DNA of 64,000 nt from Falsirhodobacter sp. alg1 (GTDB taxonomy: Bacteria > Pseudomonadota > Alphaproteobacteria > Rhodobacterales > Rhodobacteraceae). The DNA lies in the NCBI RefSeq assembly GCF_000739715.2, contig NZ_BBJC02000006.1, forward strand, positions 62,001-126,000. The letters are read 5' to 3'. Positions within the stretch are counted from its first letter, which is position 1. Every line of letters begins with the position of its first letter. Shown here one piece after another: positions 9,007 to 17,773 of this stretch. The translations under genes were made by a program, and so were the position numbers. The notes below the pieces were generated by a model. It had not been told where the DNA came from, searched no databases, and saw only the letters and a list, made by a program, of their open reading frames with translations.

Positions 9007-10404
9007 ATGACCCACCCACCGATCCTCCGCATGGTATCCGCCCTGTCAGCCTTTGGCGCGCTGGCAATGCCGCTGGCCGCAGAAACCCCCGATACGGGCA
9101 GCGGGGCCTATATTGCCACCGCAGCCGATTGCGCCGCTTGCCACACCGCCAAAGGGGGGGCGCCTTTTGCGGGAGGCTATGCCATCAACTCGCCCATGGG
9201 GGTCATCACGTCCTCCAATATCACGCCCTCCAAGGATTTCGGGATCGGGAACTACACGCTTGCAGAGTTCTCGGATGCCTTGCGCAAGGGAATCCGCAGC
9301 GACGGGGCGCATCTTTATCCGGCAATGCCCTATCCCGCCTATGCCAATATGGGCGATGATGACATCGCCGCGCTTTATGACTATTTCATGCATGATGTGG
9401 CCCCGGTAGAGGCGGCGGCCCCTGAAACCTCCCTCCCCTTTCCGTTTTCCCAACGGTGGGCCATGATCGGCTGGAATGCCCTGTTTGCGGGCGGTGATCC
9501 CCTGGAGCCTGACCCCGCGCAATCGGCGGAATGGAACCGCGGGCGCTATCTGGCGAACGGGCCGGCCCATTGCGGCACCTGCCACACGCCGCGCAATTTT
9601 CTGATGGGATCGAAAACATCCGATCTGATGGCGGGCGGAATGGTGGGGGCATGGTATGCCCCCAATCTGACGCCGGGGCGGGGCGGGCTGCGGAATTGGT
9701 CCGACGCCGATCTGAAAAGCTACCTCGGGACAGGCGTTGCCAGCCACGCCCGCGCCTCCGGGCCAATGGCCGAAGCGGTGGAATACAGCCTGCAACACCT
9801 TGTGGATGATGACATTGATGCCATCGTCACCTATCTGCGCAGCCTGCCCGCCCGCGACAGCGACACGCCCGCGGCGCCCGCAGCCACCGCCGCGGATACA
9901 GTCTTTGCGCCATGGGCCCGTGCGGATGATCGCGCGAACCACAGGCTGCCTGCCGATGCCGGCGGGGCCGAACTCTACGAATCCGCCTGTGCGTCCTGCC
10001 ACGGCTTGACGGGTGAGGGTTCTGCCGACGGTACCTATCCGGCCCTGCAGGGCAACCTGACGCTGGATAACGGCCAAGGCGCCAACCTGCTCTCGACCAT
10101 TCTGCATGGCGTGACCCGCGAGGTGGATGGAAAGCACACCCTGATGCCGGGCTTCGGACCGGACAGCCAGGTGCAGAAGCTGGACGATACCCAGATTGCC
10201 GCGCTTGCGAATTATACCGGGCAGGCCTTTGGCAAGGCCGATGGGTCCATCACCGCCGAAGATGTTGAAACCGCCCGCACCGGTGGTCCCGTCGCCCCGC
10301 TTGTCCGGCTGGCGGCCCCGCACATCATGATTGCCGCCGCGCTTGCAGTGCTGCTGGTGCTGGCCCTTTTGGCCCTCTGGCTGATCCGCCGCCGGGCCCG
10401 CTGA
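9007..10404 (+). CDS. Triheme cytochrome c subunit of dehydrogenase
   Basis: A 465-aa membrane-anchored cytochrome with three CxxCH heme sites: CAACH at residues 42-46, CGTCH at 189-193 and CASCH at 328-332. It has a signal sequence up to about residue 25 and a C-terminal transmembrane anchor (about residues 440-460, ending LWLIRRRAR). It passes electrons from the flavoprotein to ubiquinone in the periplasm, as the cytochrome subunit of alcohol, gluconate and sorbitol dehydrogenases does. ATG 9007 is preferred over the upstream in-frame codon at 8953, which lies inside the previous gene. Confidence 0.92.
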   Translation: MTHPPILRMVSALSAFGALAMPLAAETPDTGSGAYIATAADCAACHTAKGGAPFAGGYAINSPMGVITSSNITPSKDFGIGNYTLAEFSDALRKGIRSDGAHLYPAMPYPAYANMGDDDIAALYDYFMHDVAPVEAAAPETSLPFPFSQRWAMIGWNALFAGGDPLEPDPAQSAEWNRGRYLANGPAHCGTCHTPRNFLMGSKTSDLMAGGMVGAWYAPNLTPGRGGLRNWSDADLKSYLGTGVASHARASGPMAEAVEYSLQHLVDDDIDAIVTYLRSLPARDSDTPAAPAATAADTVFAPWARADDRANHRLPADAGGAELYESACASCHGLTGEGSADGTYPALQGNLTLDNGQGANLLSTILHGVTREVDGKHTLMPGFGPDSQVQKLDDTQIAALANYTGQAFGKADGSITAEDVETARTGGPVAPLVRLAAPHIMIAAALAVLLVLALLALWLIRRRAR

Positions 10405-10480
10405 TCCATGCGGCGGGCTTTTCGCCTCGCCCCGAATTCCGCGCTGCCTGCCAGGTGGCGCAACGCCGAAAGGAAACCCC

Positions 10481-12112
10481 ATGTCTGACACCCTCAGCGC
10501 CGACGTCGTAATTGCAGGGGCCGGTATCTGCGGCGGCCTTCTTGCGCTGGATCTGACCCGCGCGGGCCTTTCTGTCATCGTGCTGGACGCCGGCCCGCGC
10601 TATGACCGTGACCAGATCGTGCAGAACTGGCGGTACATGCCGCCCGCCAATAAGGCGGGGTTCGATTACGCCACCCCCTACCCGAGTGTGCCATGGGCAC
10701 CGCATACCAACTTCTTTCCCGATAACGGATACCTCAAAACCACCGGCCCGGATGCTGCAGCCTACAAGCAGGGCATCATCAAGGGCGTGGGCGGCACGAC
10801 TTGGCACTGGGCGGCATCGTCGTGGCGCTATCTGCCATCCGATTTCGAACTTCGGCGCCGCTATGGCGTGGGCCGCGATTTCGCGCTCGGGTATGACGAC
10901 ATCGAACCCTATTACTATCAGGCCGAGGTAGAGATGGGGATCATGGGCCCCAACGGGCAGACGATTACCCCTTCGGCCCCGCGCGCGCAGCCATGGCCCA
11001 TGACGTCTATGCCCTATGGCTACGGAGACCGGCGCTTTACCGAGGTTGTGGCCCCCTTGGGCTATGACAACACCCCCGTACCGCAGGGCCGCAATTCCCG
11101 GCCCTATGACGGACGCCCGCAATGCTGCGGCAACAACAACTGCATGCCCATCTGCCCGATCGGGGCGATGTACAACGGCATCCAGTCCGTCGAAAAGGCC
11201 GAGGCGCTTGGCGCGAAGGTCATCCCCAATTCTGTCGTCTACCGCATCGATACCGACGCGCAGAACAACATCACCGCCTTTCATTTCTATGATCCTGACA
11301 AGAACAGCACCCGGATCACCGCCAGGCGGTTCGTGATTGCCGCGAACGGGATCGAGACGCCAAAGCTGCTGCTGCTGGCGGCAAACGACCGGAACCCGAA
11401 CGGCATCGCCAATTCCTCAGATCAGGTGGGCCGCAACATGATGGACCACCCCGGCATCTCAATGTCCTTTGTGGCGGCCGAACCGGTCTGGGCAGGTCAG
11501 GGATCGGTCCAGATGTCGTCGATCACCAACTTTCGCGACGGAGATTGGCGCGGCGAGCATTCTGCCATCCAGATCGGATACAACAATACCGCGCAGACCT
11601 CCAAGGCGGGAATGAAGGCACTGGCCACCGGCAAGGTGGGCCGCGCGCTTGACGAGGAAATCCGCCGCCGTGCCGCCTGCGGGGTGGACATCTATGTGAA
11701 CCACGAAACGCTGGCCGATCCGGAGAACCGCCTGACGTTGTCAAAGGACCGCAGGGATAGCCTTGGCCTGCCGATGCCCGATGTCCATTACGATGTGGGG
11801 GATTACGTACGCCGCGCGGCTGTCACCTCCCGGCAGCATCTGCACAGGATTGCCGAAGCCTTTGGCGCGACCGAGATCGAGATGTCGGACCACTTTACCC
11901 CCAACAACCACATCTGCGGCGGCACGATCATGGGGCATGACCCTGATGACAGCGTCGTCGACAGCTGGTGCCGCAGCCACGATCACCAGAACCTTTTTCT
12001 GGCGACAGGTGGCGCGATGGCCGCGGCAGGTACGGTAAATGCCACGCTGACCATGGCGGCCCTGTCGCTGCGGGCGGCCCATGCGATCCGTGAGGATCTG
12101 CGGACAGGCTGA
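10481..12112 (+). CDS. GMC-family FAD dehydrogenase, large subunit with Fe-S motif
   Basis: Catalytic subunit of 543 aa. The Rossmann FAD motif GAGICGGLLALDLTRAG is at about residues 8-24, and GMC C-terminal elements lie around HICGGTIMGHDP and TVNATLTMAALSL. Cysteines at 215, 216, 221 and 225 (CCGNNNCMPIC) match the spacing of the 3Fe-4S cluster in the Burkholderia FAD-dependent glucose dehydrogenase. There is no signal peptide of its own, consistent with hitch-hiking on the Tat-exported small subunit. Likely oxidises a sugar, sugar alcohol or sugar acid in the periplasm and feeds the adjacent cytochrome. The exact substrate cannot be read from sequence. Confidence 0.92.
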   Translation: MSDTLSADVVIAGAGICGGLLALDLTRAGLSVIVLDAGPRYDRDQIVQNWRYMPPANKAGFDYATPYPSVPWAPHTNFFPDNGYLKTTGPDAAAYKQGIIKGVGGTTWHWAASSWRYLPSDFELRRRYGVGRDFALGYDDIEPYYYQAEVEMGIMGPNGQTITPSAPRAQPWPMTSMPYGYGDRRFTEVVAPLGYDNTPVPQGRNSRPYDGRPQCCGNNNCMPICPIGAMYNGIQSVEKAEALGAKVIPNSVVYRIDTDAQNNITAFHFYDPDKNSTRITARRFVIAANGIETPKLLLLAANDRNPNGIANSSDQVGRNMMDHPGISMSFVAAEPVWAGQGSVQMSSITNFRDGDWRGEHSAIQIGYNNTAQTSKAGMKALATGKVGRALDEEIRRRAACGVDIYVNHETLADPENRLTLSKDRRDSLGLPMPDVHYDVGDYVRRAAVTSRQHLHRIAEAFGATEIEMSDHFTPNNHICGGTIMGHDPDDSVVDSWCRSHDHQNLFLATGGAMAAAGTVNATLTMAALSLRAAHAIREDLRTG

Positions 12113-12205
12113 TTGCCCTGTCATCGGCACGGGACGGATCGTCGAGGCCACCCGGCGGCCACCCGCGTATGCGTATCCTTCATATCATTGTAATTATTAT
12201 ATTTT

Positions 12206-12239
12206 TTGGAACATTCCGGGCTTCGCATGGTTGGAACAT
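12206..12239 (+). repeat. Direct repeat TTGGAACAT
   Basis: TTGGAACAT occurs at 12206-12214 and 12231-12239, 25 bases apart (about 2.4 helical turns), just before the ABM-VOC gene. Possible tandem regulator site; low confidence. Confidence 0.25.
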
Positions 12240-12281
12240 AAGCTGACACAGCGCACCACCTCAATCGAAGGAGGATCACCC

Positions 12282-13097
12282 ATGACACGCTTGATGACCG
12301 CCCGCGCCGTCCCGCTGAAGGGGCAGGAAGCGCGCCTGAAATCCCTTGTCCATGACCTTGCGCGCGATGTGCGCACCGAGGCGGGAAATCTGCGGTTCGA
12401 GGCGACGCAGGACGAAAACGGGGCCGTCGTGATGATCGAGGAATATCGTGACGATGCCGCCTTTGACACGCATCTGGCGCAGCCCCATACCAAGGCGTTC
12501 AATGCGGCCCTTGCGCAGACCGTGGAAAACGGCAAATCCGAGGTAACCGAGCTTTCGTATTTCGCCAGGGAGGATGCCGCCCGTCCCGATATCCGCGGCA
12601 CTGATCACATCGGCCTGACCGTACCGGATATGGAATCCGCCACCCGGTTCTTTGCCGATGCCTTCGGTGCCGTCACCCTGTATGACGTGCAGCCCCCGGA
12701 TGCACCGCCCATGGCAGGCAAGGATCCCGAGGCGCAGTTGGGCCTGACCAGCGGCACCAAGATCACCCATATGCGGCTGATGCGCCTCGGCAACGGCCCG
12801 TGTATCGAGATGTTCTGCATTACCGACGGCCAAAGCCGCGCGCCCCTGCGCCTGCAGGATCAGGGGCTGACGCATATCGGAATATATGTGGACGATATCG
12901 ACACCGCATCCGCCCGCTTTGCCCGCGCCGGGGGCACGCTGATGGAGGGGCCGCACCCGCTGTCGGGCGTGGAGGATGGCAAGGGCAATGCAGGCATCTA
13001 CGGCACGACACCATGGGGCCTGCTGATCGAACTTCTGACCTATCCCTCGGGCAATACCGCAAACCCGCCGTTGCCCCGATGGACCCCCCATCCCTGA
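12282..13097 (+). CDS. ABM-VOC fusion protein
   Basis: A 271-aa protein of two domains. Residues 1 to about 97 look like an antibiotic-biosynthesis-monooxygenase (ABM/YgiN) dimeric alpha-beta barrel (RFEATQDENGAVVMIEEYRD, HLAQPHTKAF). Residues about 105-262 form a glyoxalase/VOC module of two repeats (DHIGLTVPDMESATRFFADAFG, then THIGIYVDDIDTASARF, ending WGLLIELLTYP). ATG 12282 follows GGAGGATCACCC. It sits after the dehydrogenase operon and 27 bases before an EthD protein. A role in handling an oxidised product (isomerase or lyase) is inferred; none is proven. Confidence 0.8.
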   Translation: MTRLMTARAVPLKGQEARLKSLVHDLARDVRTEAGNLRFEATQDENGAVVMIEEYRDDAAFDTHLAQPHTKAFNAALAQTVENGKSEVTELSYFAREDAARPDIRGTDHIGLTVPDMESATRFFADAFGAVTLYDVQPPDAPPMAGKDPEAQLGLTSGTKITHMRLMRLGNGPCIEMFCITDGQSRAPLRLQDQGLTHIGIYVDDIDTASARFARAGGTLMEGPHPLSGVEDGKGNAGIYGTTPWGLLIELLTYPSGNTANPPLPRWTPHP

Positions 13098-13124
13098 CAG
13101 CCTGCCATTTAACAGGAGAGATCC

Positions 13125-13469
13125 ATGCTCAAGATGACAATGTTCCTCAAACGCCTGCCGGGGCTAAGCCGGGAGGAGTTCGTCGCCCATCATATCCATC
13201 GGCACGGCCCCCTTTTCCGCTCTATTCCCGAGGCGGAGACCCATGTTCTGCGCTATACCCAGACCCATCCGGTGACACCGCCCGAAGGCACGATCACCCT
13301 TGCCGACTTTGATGGCACCGCCGAAATCTGGTTTGACAGCCCCGAGGGGATGCAGGCCGTTCTGACCTCGGACACCTACCGCAAGGATGTGTTTCCCGAC
13401 GAGGAGACCTTTCTCGATCATGAGAACACACTGATCCTGCTTGGGGATCAGGTGGAAATCATCGCCTGA
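13125..13469 (+). CDS. EthD-domain protein
   Basis: A 114-aa dimeric alpha-beta-barrel protein of the EthD family (MTMFLKRLPGLSREEFVAHHIHRHGPL). The clustered histidines HH-xx-HRHG near residues 26-33 are typical of the family. It is preceded by AGGAGA. Biochemical roles in this family are mostly unknown; small barrels of this kind often accompany oxidoreductases and degrade or isomerise their products. Last gene of the dehydrogenase operon. Confidence 0.8.
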   Translation: MLKMTMFLKRLPGLSREEFVAHHIHRHGPLFRSIPEAETHVLRYTQTHPVTPPEGTITLADFDGTAEIWFDSPEGMQAVLTSDTYRKDVFPDEETFLDHENTLILLGDQVEIIA

Positions 13470-13476
13470 TCCGGGT

Positions 13477-13513
13477 GCCGATGGCAGTGCGGGCCCGCAC
13501 CCGCCCCATCGGC
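13477..13513 (+). terminator. GC-rich hairpin at end of dehydrogenase operon
   Basis: GCCGATGG (13477-13484) pairs with CCATCGGC (13506-13513), with further inner pairing, 7 bases after the EthD stop. No U tract follows, so termination is plausible but not certain. Confidence 0.45.
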
Positions 13514-13695
13514 ATTCAGGACTGCCAAGGCTGCAGGCCACCCCGCGCAGAATTAACCATCCCGTTTGCCGCCAATCCGGCGGCAATTTCGCCTGTCGCA
13601 CCCGGGGATGATTATTTGTGTGTTTTACTATCGTTATTTGTTACTTTATGCAATATACCGTACACAAAGCACACATATAGCCCCGCGGAGCGAGA

Positions 13696-14439
13696 ATGCG
13701 CGTAAAGATCCTGCCGAACAAGCATCAGGCCGTCGCTGCAACCGTTGACCTATTGACCGACCGGATCGCGCGGCAGCCTGATGCGGTGTTGGGGCTTGCG
13801 ACCGGCGGAACGATGGAGGGCGTGTATCGCGGGTTGATCGCGGCATATGAATCCGGTGCTGTCACGTTTCGTCAGGCGTCCAGCTTCAATCTGGATGAAT
13901 ACGTCGGGTTGGGTCCGGATCACCCGCAATCCTATCATCATTACATGGCAGACCGTTTTTTCCGGCATGTCGATTTTCCGGCCGCCGCAAACCACCTGCC
14001 GCAGGGCGACCATTCCGACCCCGATGCTGCGGCCAAGGCCTATGAGGCGCTGATCGCGCAACGTGCCCCGATCGATCTGCAGCTTTTGGGGCTGGGGCAG
14101 AACGGGCATATCGGGTTCAACGAACCGGGCAGCCCGCTGGAATCCCGCAGCAGGGTCACATCCCTTGCCGCCTCTACCATCGAGGCGAACAGCCGCTTCT
14201 TTGGCGCCGGAGAAACGCAGCCCCGGTCGGCCATCACCATGGGCATCGGCACGATATGCGACGCCCGCCGGATCGTGCTGCTGGCGACGGGCAACGACAA
14301 GGCGGCGGCGGCCGCAGCCATGATCGAGGGCCCCGTTACCACTGCCTGTCCGGCCAGCGCGCTGCAAACCCATCCCGATACCACCATCGTGCTGGATGCG
14401 GCGGCAGCGGCCCTGCTGTCACCCAAGGTCGGGGCATGA
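13696..14439 (+). CDS. nagB: Glucosamine-6-phosphate deaminase
   Basis: Converts glucosamine-6-phosphate to fructose-6-phosphate and ammonia. The 247-aa protein has the NagB active-site set: LATGGT phosphate loop (about 34-39), catalytic D67 in NLDEYVG, and H138 with E143 in HIGFNEPGS. It lacks the longer C-terminus of the allosteric E. coli enzyme (266 aa). An AT-rich promoter-like stretch precedes it. The following regulator gene is in the same direction about 100 bases later. It supplies the GlcNAc branch of amino-sugar use beside the GalNAc-type genes of the opposite strand. Confidence 0.93.
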   Translation: MRVKILPNKHQAVAATVDLLTDRIARQPDAVLGLATGGTMEGVYRGLIAAYESGAVTFRQASSFNLDEYVGLGPDHPQSYHHYMADRFFRHVDFPAAANHLPQGDHSDPDAAAKAYEALIAQRAPIDLQLLGLGQNGHIGFNEPGSPLESRSRVTSLAASTIEANSRFFGAGETQPRSAITMGIGTICDARRIVLLATGNDKAAAAAAMIEGPVTTACPASALQTHPDTTIVLDAAAAALLSPKVGA

Positions 14440-14545
14440 ATATAGCAGGGGTAACGCTACGACATGCTGTCAGCCCCCTGCGCAGAGAACACGTTGAACA
14501 GCAACTGTCATTCGCTTAAGTAAACCGAAACCGGAGGTACAGGTT

Positions 14546-15397
14546 ATGGCAGACGACGCGCGGGCCTCGAATAACATATTCTACATCGTTCGCGCCAGTT
14601 TACCTGCGCTTTCACCCAAGATGAAAGCGATCGCGACCTATGCCCTTGAACAGCCGCAGGATTTCATCCGGCGGACCAGCAAGGATCTCTGCGCGGTTCT
14701 TGAAACGTCCGAGCCGACATTGATCCGGTTCTGCAAGAAATACGGGCGTTCCGGCCTGTCGGAATTCCGCATCGATCTGGCCCTGTCCCTGATGGCACAG
14801 AATGGCGACGAGGCCCCCACAGCCATCGAGCCGCGCGCCTCCGATCGCCGCAAGATGAACACGAGCCGCAAGACCGCCATCGCCAAGGCCGCGATAGAGC
14901 TGGTTCGGGATGACAATGCCATCCTGCTGGACAACGGATCAACCGCCGAGAGCTTTGCGCGGGAACTGGGCGCATTGCCCCCGCTGACGGTGATGACCAG
15001 CGGGATCACCGTTGCCCAGGCGGCCCTGCTGCATGAGAAACACAATGTCATCGTGACGGGCGGCACCGTGCGCGGCGCCTCCATGTGCATGACCGGCTGG
15101 ATGGTCCGCGAGGCGCTGCGCGGCATGCAGTTCGATACCTTCATCATGGGGGCCGACAGCATTTCCATCGAGCGCGGGATCACCACGTTCATGGAGGATG
15201 AGGCCGAGAACACCCGCATCATGATGAACGCCGCACGGCGCATCATCGTGCTGGCGGATGGCACGAAATTCACCAAACCCTCGTTGCACCGCATTTGCGA
15301 TATCTCGGCCGTCAGCCTGATCGTGACGGATCTGTCGGCCGATGCGCAAATCGTTCAGGAACTGCGGGATGCGGGCGCCAATCTGCAATTGATCTGA
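14546..15397 (+). CDS. Chimeric regulator: RpiR-type HTH plus DeoR-type sensor
   Basis: A 283-aa transcription factor. Residues about 10-85 form an HTH_6/RpiR domain (LSPKMKAIATYALEQPQDF, then SEPTLIRFCKKYGRSGLSEFRIDLA). RpiR proteins normally continue into an SIS domain. Here residues about 105-283 are instead a DeoR C-terminal sugar-phosphate-sensor domain (KTAIAKAAIELVRDDNAILLDNGSTAE, VMTSGITVAQAAL, VTGGTVRG, FDTFIMGADSI, VLADGTKF). It follows nagB and converges on nagA, so it probably senses an amino-sugar phosphate and controls these genes. ATG 14546 has GGAGG upstream. Confidence 0.88.
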   Translation: MADDARASNNIFYIVRASLPALSPKMKAIATYALEQPQDFIRRTSKDLCAVLETSEPTLIRFCKKYGRSGLSEFRIDLALSLMAQNGDEAPTAIEPRASDRRKMNTSRKTAIAKAAIELVRDDNAILLDNGSTAESFARELGALPPLTVMTSGITVAQAALLHEKHNVIVTGGTVRGASMCMTGWMVREALRGMQFDTFIMGADSISIERGITTFMEDEAENTRIMMNAARRIIVLADGTKFTKPSLHRICDISAVSLIVTDLSADAQIVQELRDAGANLQLI

Positions 15398-15407
15398 CGC
15401 CCGCAGA

Positions 15408-16514
15408 TCATATTGCCCTGCGCACCCATTGGTCATCCAGCGCCACGCACAGATCCAGCGGTGTTCCCGGCATCAGCGCCAAGGGTTCCAGTCCGATGAC
15501 CCCGTTCGGAATGTCGGTGCACATGTCGATTGCCCGTGCAGCGGGCAGGCCCACATGCACGACCAGATTGCGCAGGCATTCCAGAAGGGTGATATGCGCC
15601 CCCGCCAAAGAGCCGGAGGCATTGACCAGCATGCCGTCGCGCACGTCGATGCGTTCACCATAAAGCGTGAAATGATCGGGGCCGTTGATCGTGGCCATGG
15701 CGTCCGATACGGCAAACATGCGGCGCGGGTCCGGGCGGGCATTGCAGGCAATCGCGATCATGTCCCAATAGACGTGATATCCATCGGCGATGATGCCCGC
15801 ATGGCAATCCGAATTGATCGCCGCCGCAATGACCCCCGGATCGCGGGACTGCATCTGCGGCATCGCGTTATAAAGGTGGGTAAAGCAGGACAGGCCCGCA
15901 GCAATCGCATCCTTTGCCTCATCCGCGGTGGCAGCCGTATGGCCGGCAGATACGATGACGCCCATCGCGGCAAGTTGCCGGATGGGGTCCGGCCCGGTCA
16001 TCTCGGGGGCCAGTGTCACCTTGACCGGCATGCCGGCGGCCCGCAAAGGTGCCAGCATATCGGGCAATTCCGCATCGAACGGTCGCATGTAGGCCGGATC
16101 ATGCGTGCCCTTGCGCCGGGGGTTCAGGTACGGCCCTTCCAGATGCAGGCCTGCAAACCCCTCTACCCGCGAAGGGCCGGACCATGCCCGAAGCGCTGCC
16201 TGCGTGGCCTGACGCATCGTTTCCAGATCGGTGGTGATCAATGTCGGCATCACACGGCCCGTCCCGACCGCACGCTGCGCGGCAACAATTGCGGCAATCC
16301 CCTCAACCGTAGGGGCGCTGTTCAGCATCACCCCACCCGAGCCGTTGACCTGCAGGTCCGTACAGGCCGGGATCAGCACGGCGGGGTTTCCGCTGGCAGG
16401 CCGCTCGGATGCGGTGCAGGGGCGGATGCGGGTGATGGTGGCACCGTCATGTTCGACAGCCATATCGGGGCACAACCGCCCCCCAAGCCAGATTGCGTCG
16501 GGATAGATTACCAT
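15408..16514 (-). CDS. nagA: N-acetylhexosamine-6-phosphate deacetylase (NagA/AgaA)
   Basis: Amidohydrolase of 368 aa that removes acetate from GlcNAc-6-P or GalNAc-6-P. Motifs: metal ligand Glu in HLEGPYLNP, His in VSAGHTAAT, His in FTHLYNAMPQ, and the catalytic Asp in VSDAM. ATG 16514 overlaps the upstream stop as TGATG, so translation is coupled to the AgaZ-like gene. Last gene of the agaS-kinase-agaZ run; that context favours a GalNAc-6-P (AgaA) role, but NagA cannot be excluded. Confidence 0.9.
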   Translation of the reverse strand: MVIYPDAIWLGGRLCPDMAVEHDGATITRIRPCTASERPASGNPAVLIPACTDLQVNGSGGVMLNSAPTVEGIAAIVAAQRAVGTGRVMPTLITTDLETMRQATQAALRAWSGPSRVEGFAGLHLEGPYLNPRRKGTHDPAYMRPFDAELPDMLAPLRAAGMPVKVTLAPEMTGPDPIRQLAAMGVIVSAGHTAATADEAKDAIAAGLSCFTHLYNAMPQMQSRDPGVIAAAINSDCHAGIIADGYHVYWDMIAIACNARPDPRRMFAVSDAMATINGPDHFTLYGERIDVRDGMLVNASGSLAGAHITLLECLRNLVVHVGLPAARAIDMCTDIPNGVIGLEPLALMPGTPLDLCVALDDQWVRRAI

Positions 16515-17773
16515 CACGTCCTCAGCTCCAGATAGGGCAGCAGGGCCGCCTCGATATAGGCCGCAATGACCGCCTTTGAAAGCGGCAGGCCCGTGGCCAT
16601 CAGTGCGGATACACGCCCCTGCGCTGCGGGGCGGATATATTGCGCCATCAGCGTTTCCACCGCCAGGGTGCCATCGATCCGCGCGCATAGGGCCGCCACG
16701 GCCTCTTTCGCCTCGGGGCGGGTCCAGTAGTAGCGGATGCGGTCGGCATATCCGAAATGCCGCAACAGACGCTGCTCGGCCGGGGTGCCGTGATAATGGC
16801 CCTGCCAATAGCCCGGCGCGGTCGTCATCAGGTTTTCCATCAGATCGGCCAGATGCGGCGCGCCCGTCATCCAGCCATCGATATGCGACAGGGCGTATAG
16901 CGCCTCTCGGACGGCAAACGTCAGCGCGGGGCCAACCTTCAGCACCGCAAAATTGCGCAACGCCAAGGCCCCGAAAACTTCGGGCTGCTGATAATCGGTC
17001 GAATGCGCCTCGAACGCGATGCCGTCTACGCCCTGCAGGGCCTGCGACAGGACATCGGGCTGGCCCGGATCGAACGCATGGACATGGGCAGGCGCGAATT
17101 CCACCCCCGGCTGCACGACAAGCCAGCGCACACGCGACCAGGCCGCGTGCAACCCGCGCGCCTCGAACGCCCTGCGGGTAATATCCAGCGTTGTGGCGGC
17201 AGCGGCGGGACTGGTGGGGATGATCCCCTCCTCGTCATTACGCGCACCTCCGGGGGGCGGAACCTCGGTTCCGATGACATAGGAGATGGTACCGTCCCCT
17301 TCGGCTTCGGCAACTGCCGCAAGCTGCGCCGCACGGTCAGCGGCCAGATCATCACCGACCTGCCCCGGCTCTCCGGCGCATCCCTCCGAACAATCCAGAT
17401 GGATCTTGGTGAACCCTGCGCGGACATAGGCGCGGATCATGTCCTCGGCCTTGGCCATGGCGCTTTCGGCCGGTTCGTTCCGCCACGCCTGCGGGCCAAG
17501 ATGGTCACCGCCAAAGGCGATCAGGGCAGGATCACAGCCCACCCGATCCGCAATCCGCCGGACATCCGCAATGAAATCGGCAGGTGTCATGCCGGTATAG
17601 CCGCCGAACTGGTTCACCTGATTGGAGGTCGCCTCGATGATCAGACCCGCATTGCGGTCACGCGCCAGACGCAGGCTGGCCTCCAGAACATCGGGGTGGG
17701 CCGAACAGACCGAAACCCAGGCCTCGCCGGTTCCTGCGCGCGTCCGTGCAACGCCCTTTGCGAAATCAAGCAT
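16514..17773 (-). CDS. agaZ: AgaZ/KbaZ/GatZ family (tagatose pathway) protein
   Basis: A 419-aa COG4573-type TIM-barrel protein. Family landmarks are VSVCSAHPDVLEASLRLA, LIIEATSNQVNQFGGYTGM, FGGDHLGP, FTKIHLDCSEG and AFEAHSTDYQ. It has been called the non-catalytic subunit of tagatose-1,6-bisphosphate aldolase and, in proteobacterial GalNAc pathways, proposed as tagatose-6-phosphate kinase. No catalytic AgaY/GatY subunit lies in this window. The start ATG 17773 overlaps the kinase stop (TGATG). Confidence 0.88.
   Translation of the reverse strand: MLDFAKGVARTRAGTGEAWVSVCSAHPDVLEASLRLARDRNAGLIIEATSNQVNQFGGYTGMTPADFIADVRRIADRVGCDPALIAFGGDHLGPQAWRNEPAESAMAKAEDMIRAYVRAGFTKIHLDCSEGCAGEPGQVGDDLAADRAAQLAAVAEAEGDGTISYVIGTEVPPPGGARNDEEGIIPTSPAAAATTLDITRRAFEARGLHAAWSRVRWLVVQPGVEFAPAHVHAFDPGQPDVLSQALQGVDGIAFEAHSTDYQQPEVFGALALRNFAVLKVGPALTFAVREALYALSHIDGWMTGAPHLADLMENLMTTAPGYWQGHYHGTPAEQRLLRHFGYADRIRYYWTRPEAKEAVAALCARIDGTLAVETLMAQYIRPAAQGRVSALMATGLPLSKAVIAAYIEAALLPYLELRT

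Noticed and set aside
9046-10578. 510-codon minus-strand frame opposite the cytochrome gene
   Set aside because: The plus strand encodes three CxxCH heme sites in order; the minus frame has no recognisable domain or ribosome site.
14445-14481. GCAGGGG/CCCCTGC stem after nagB
   Set aside because: 23-base loop and no U tract; too weak to call a terminator, though it may slow read-through into the regulator gene.
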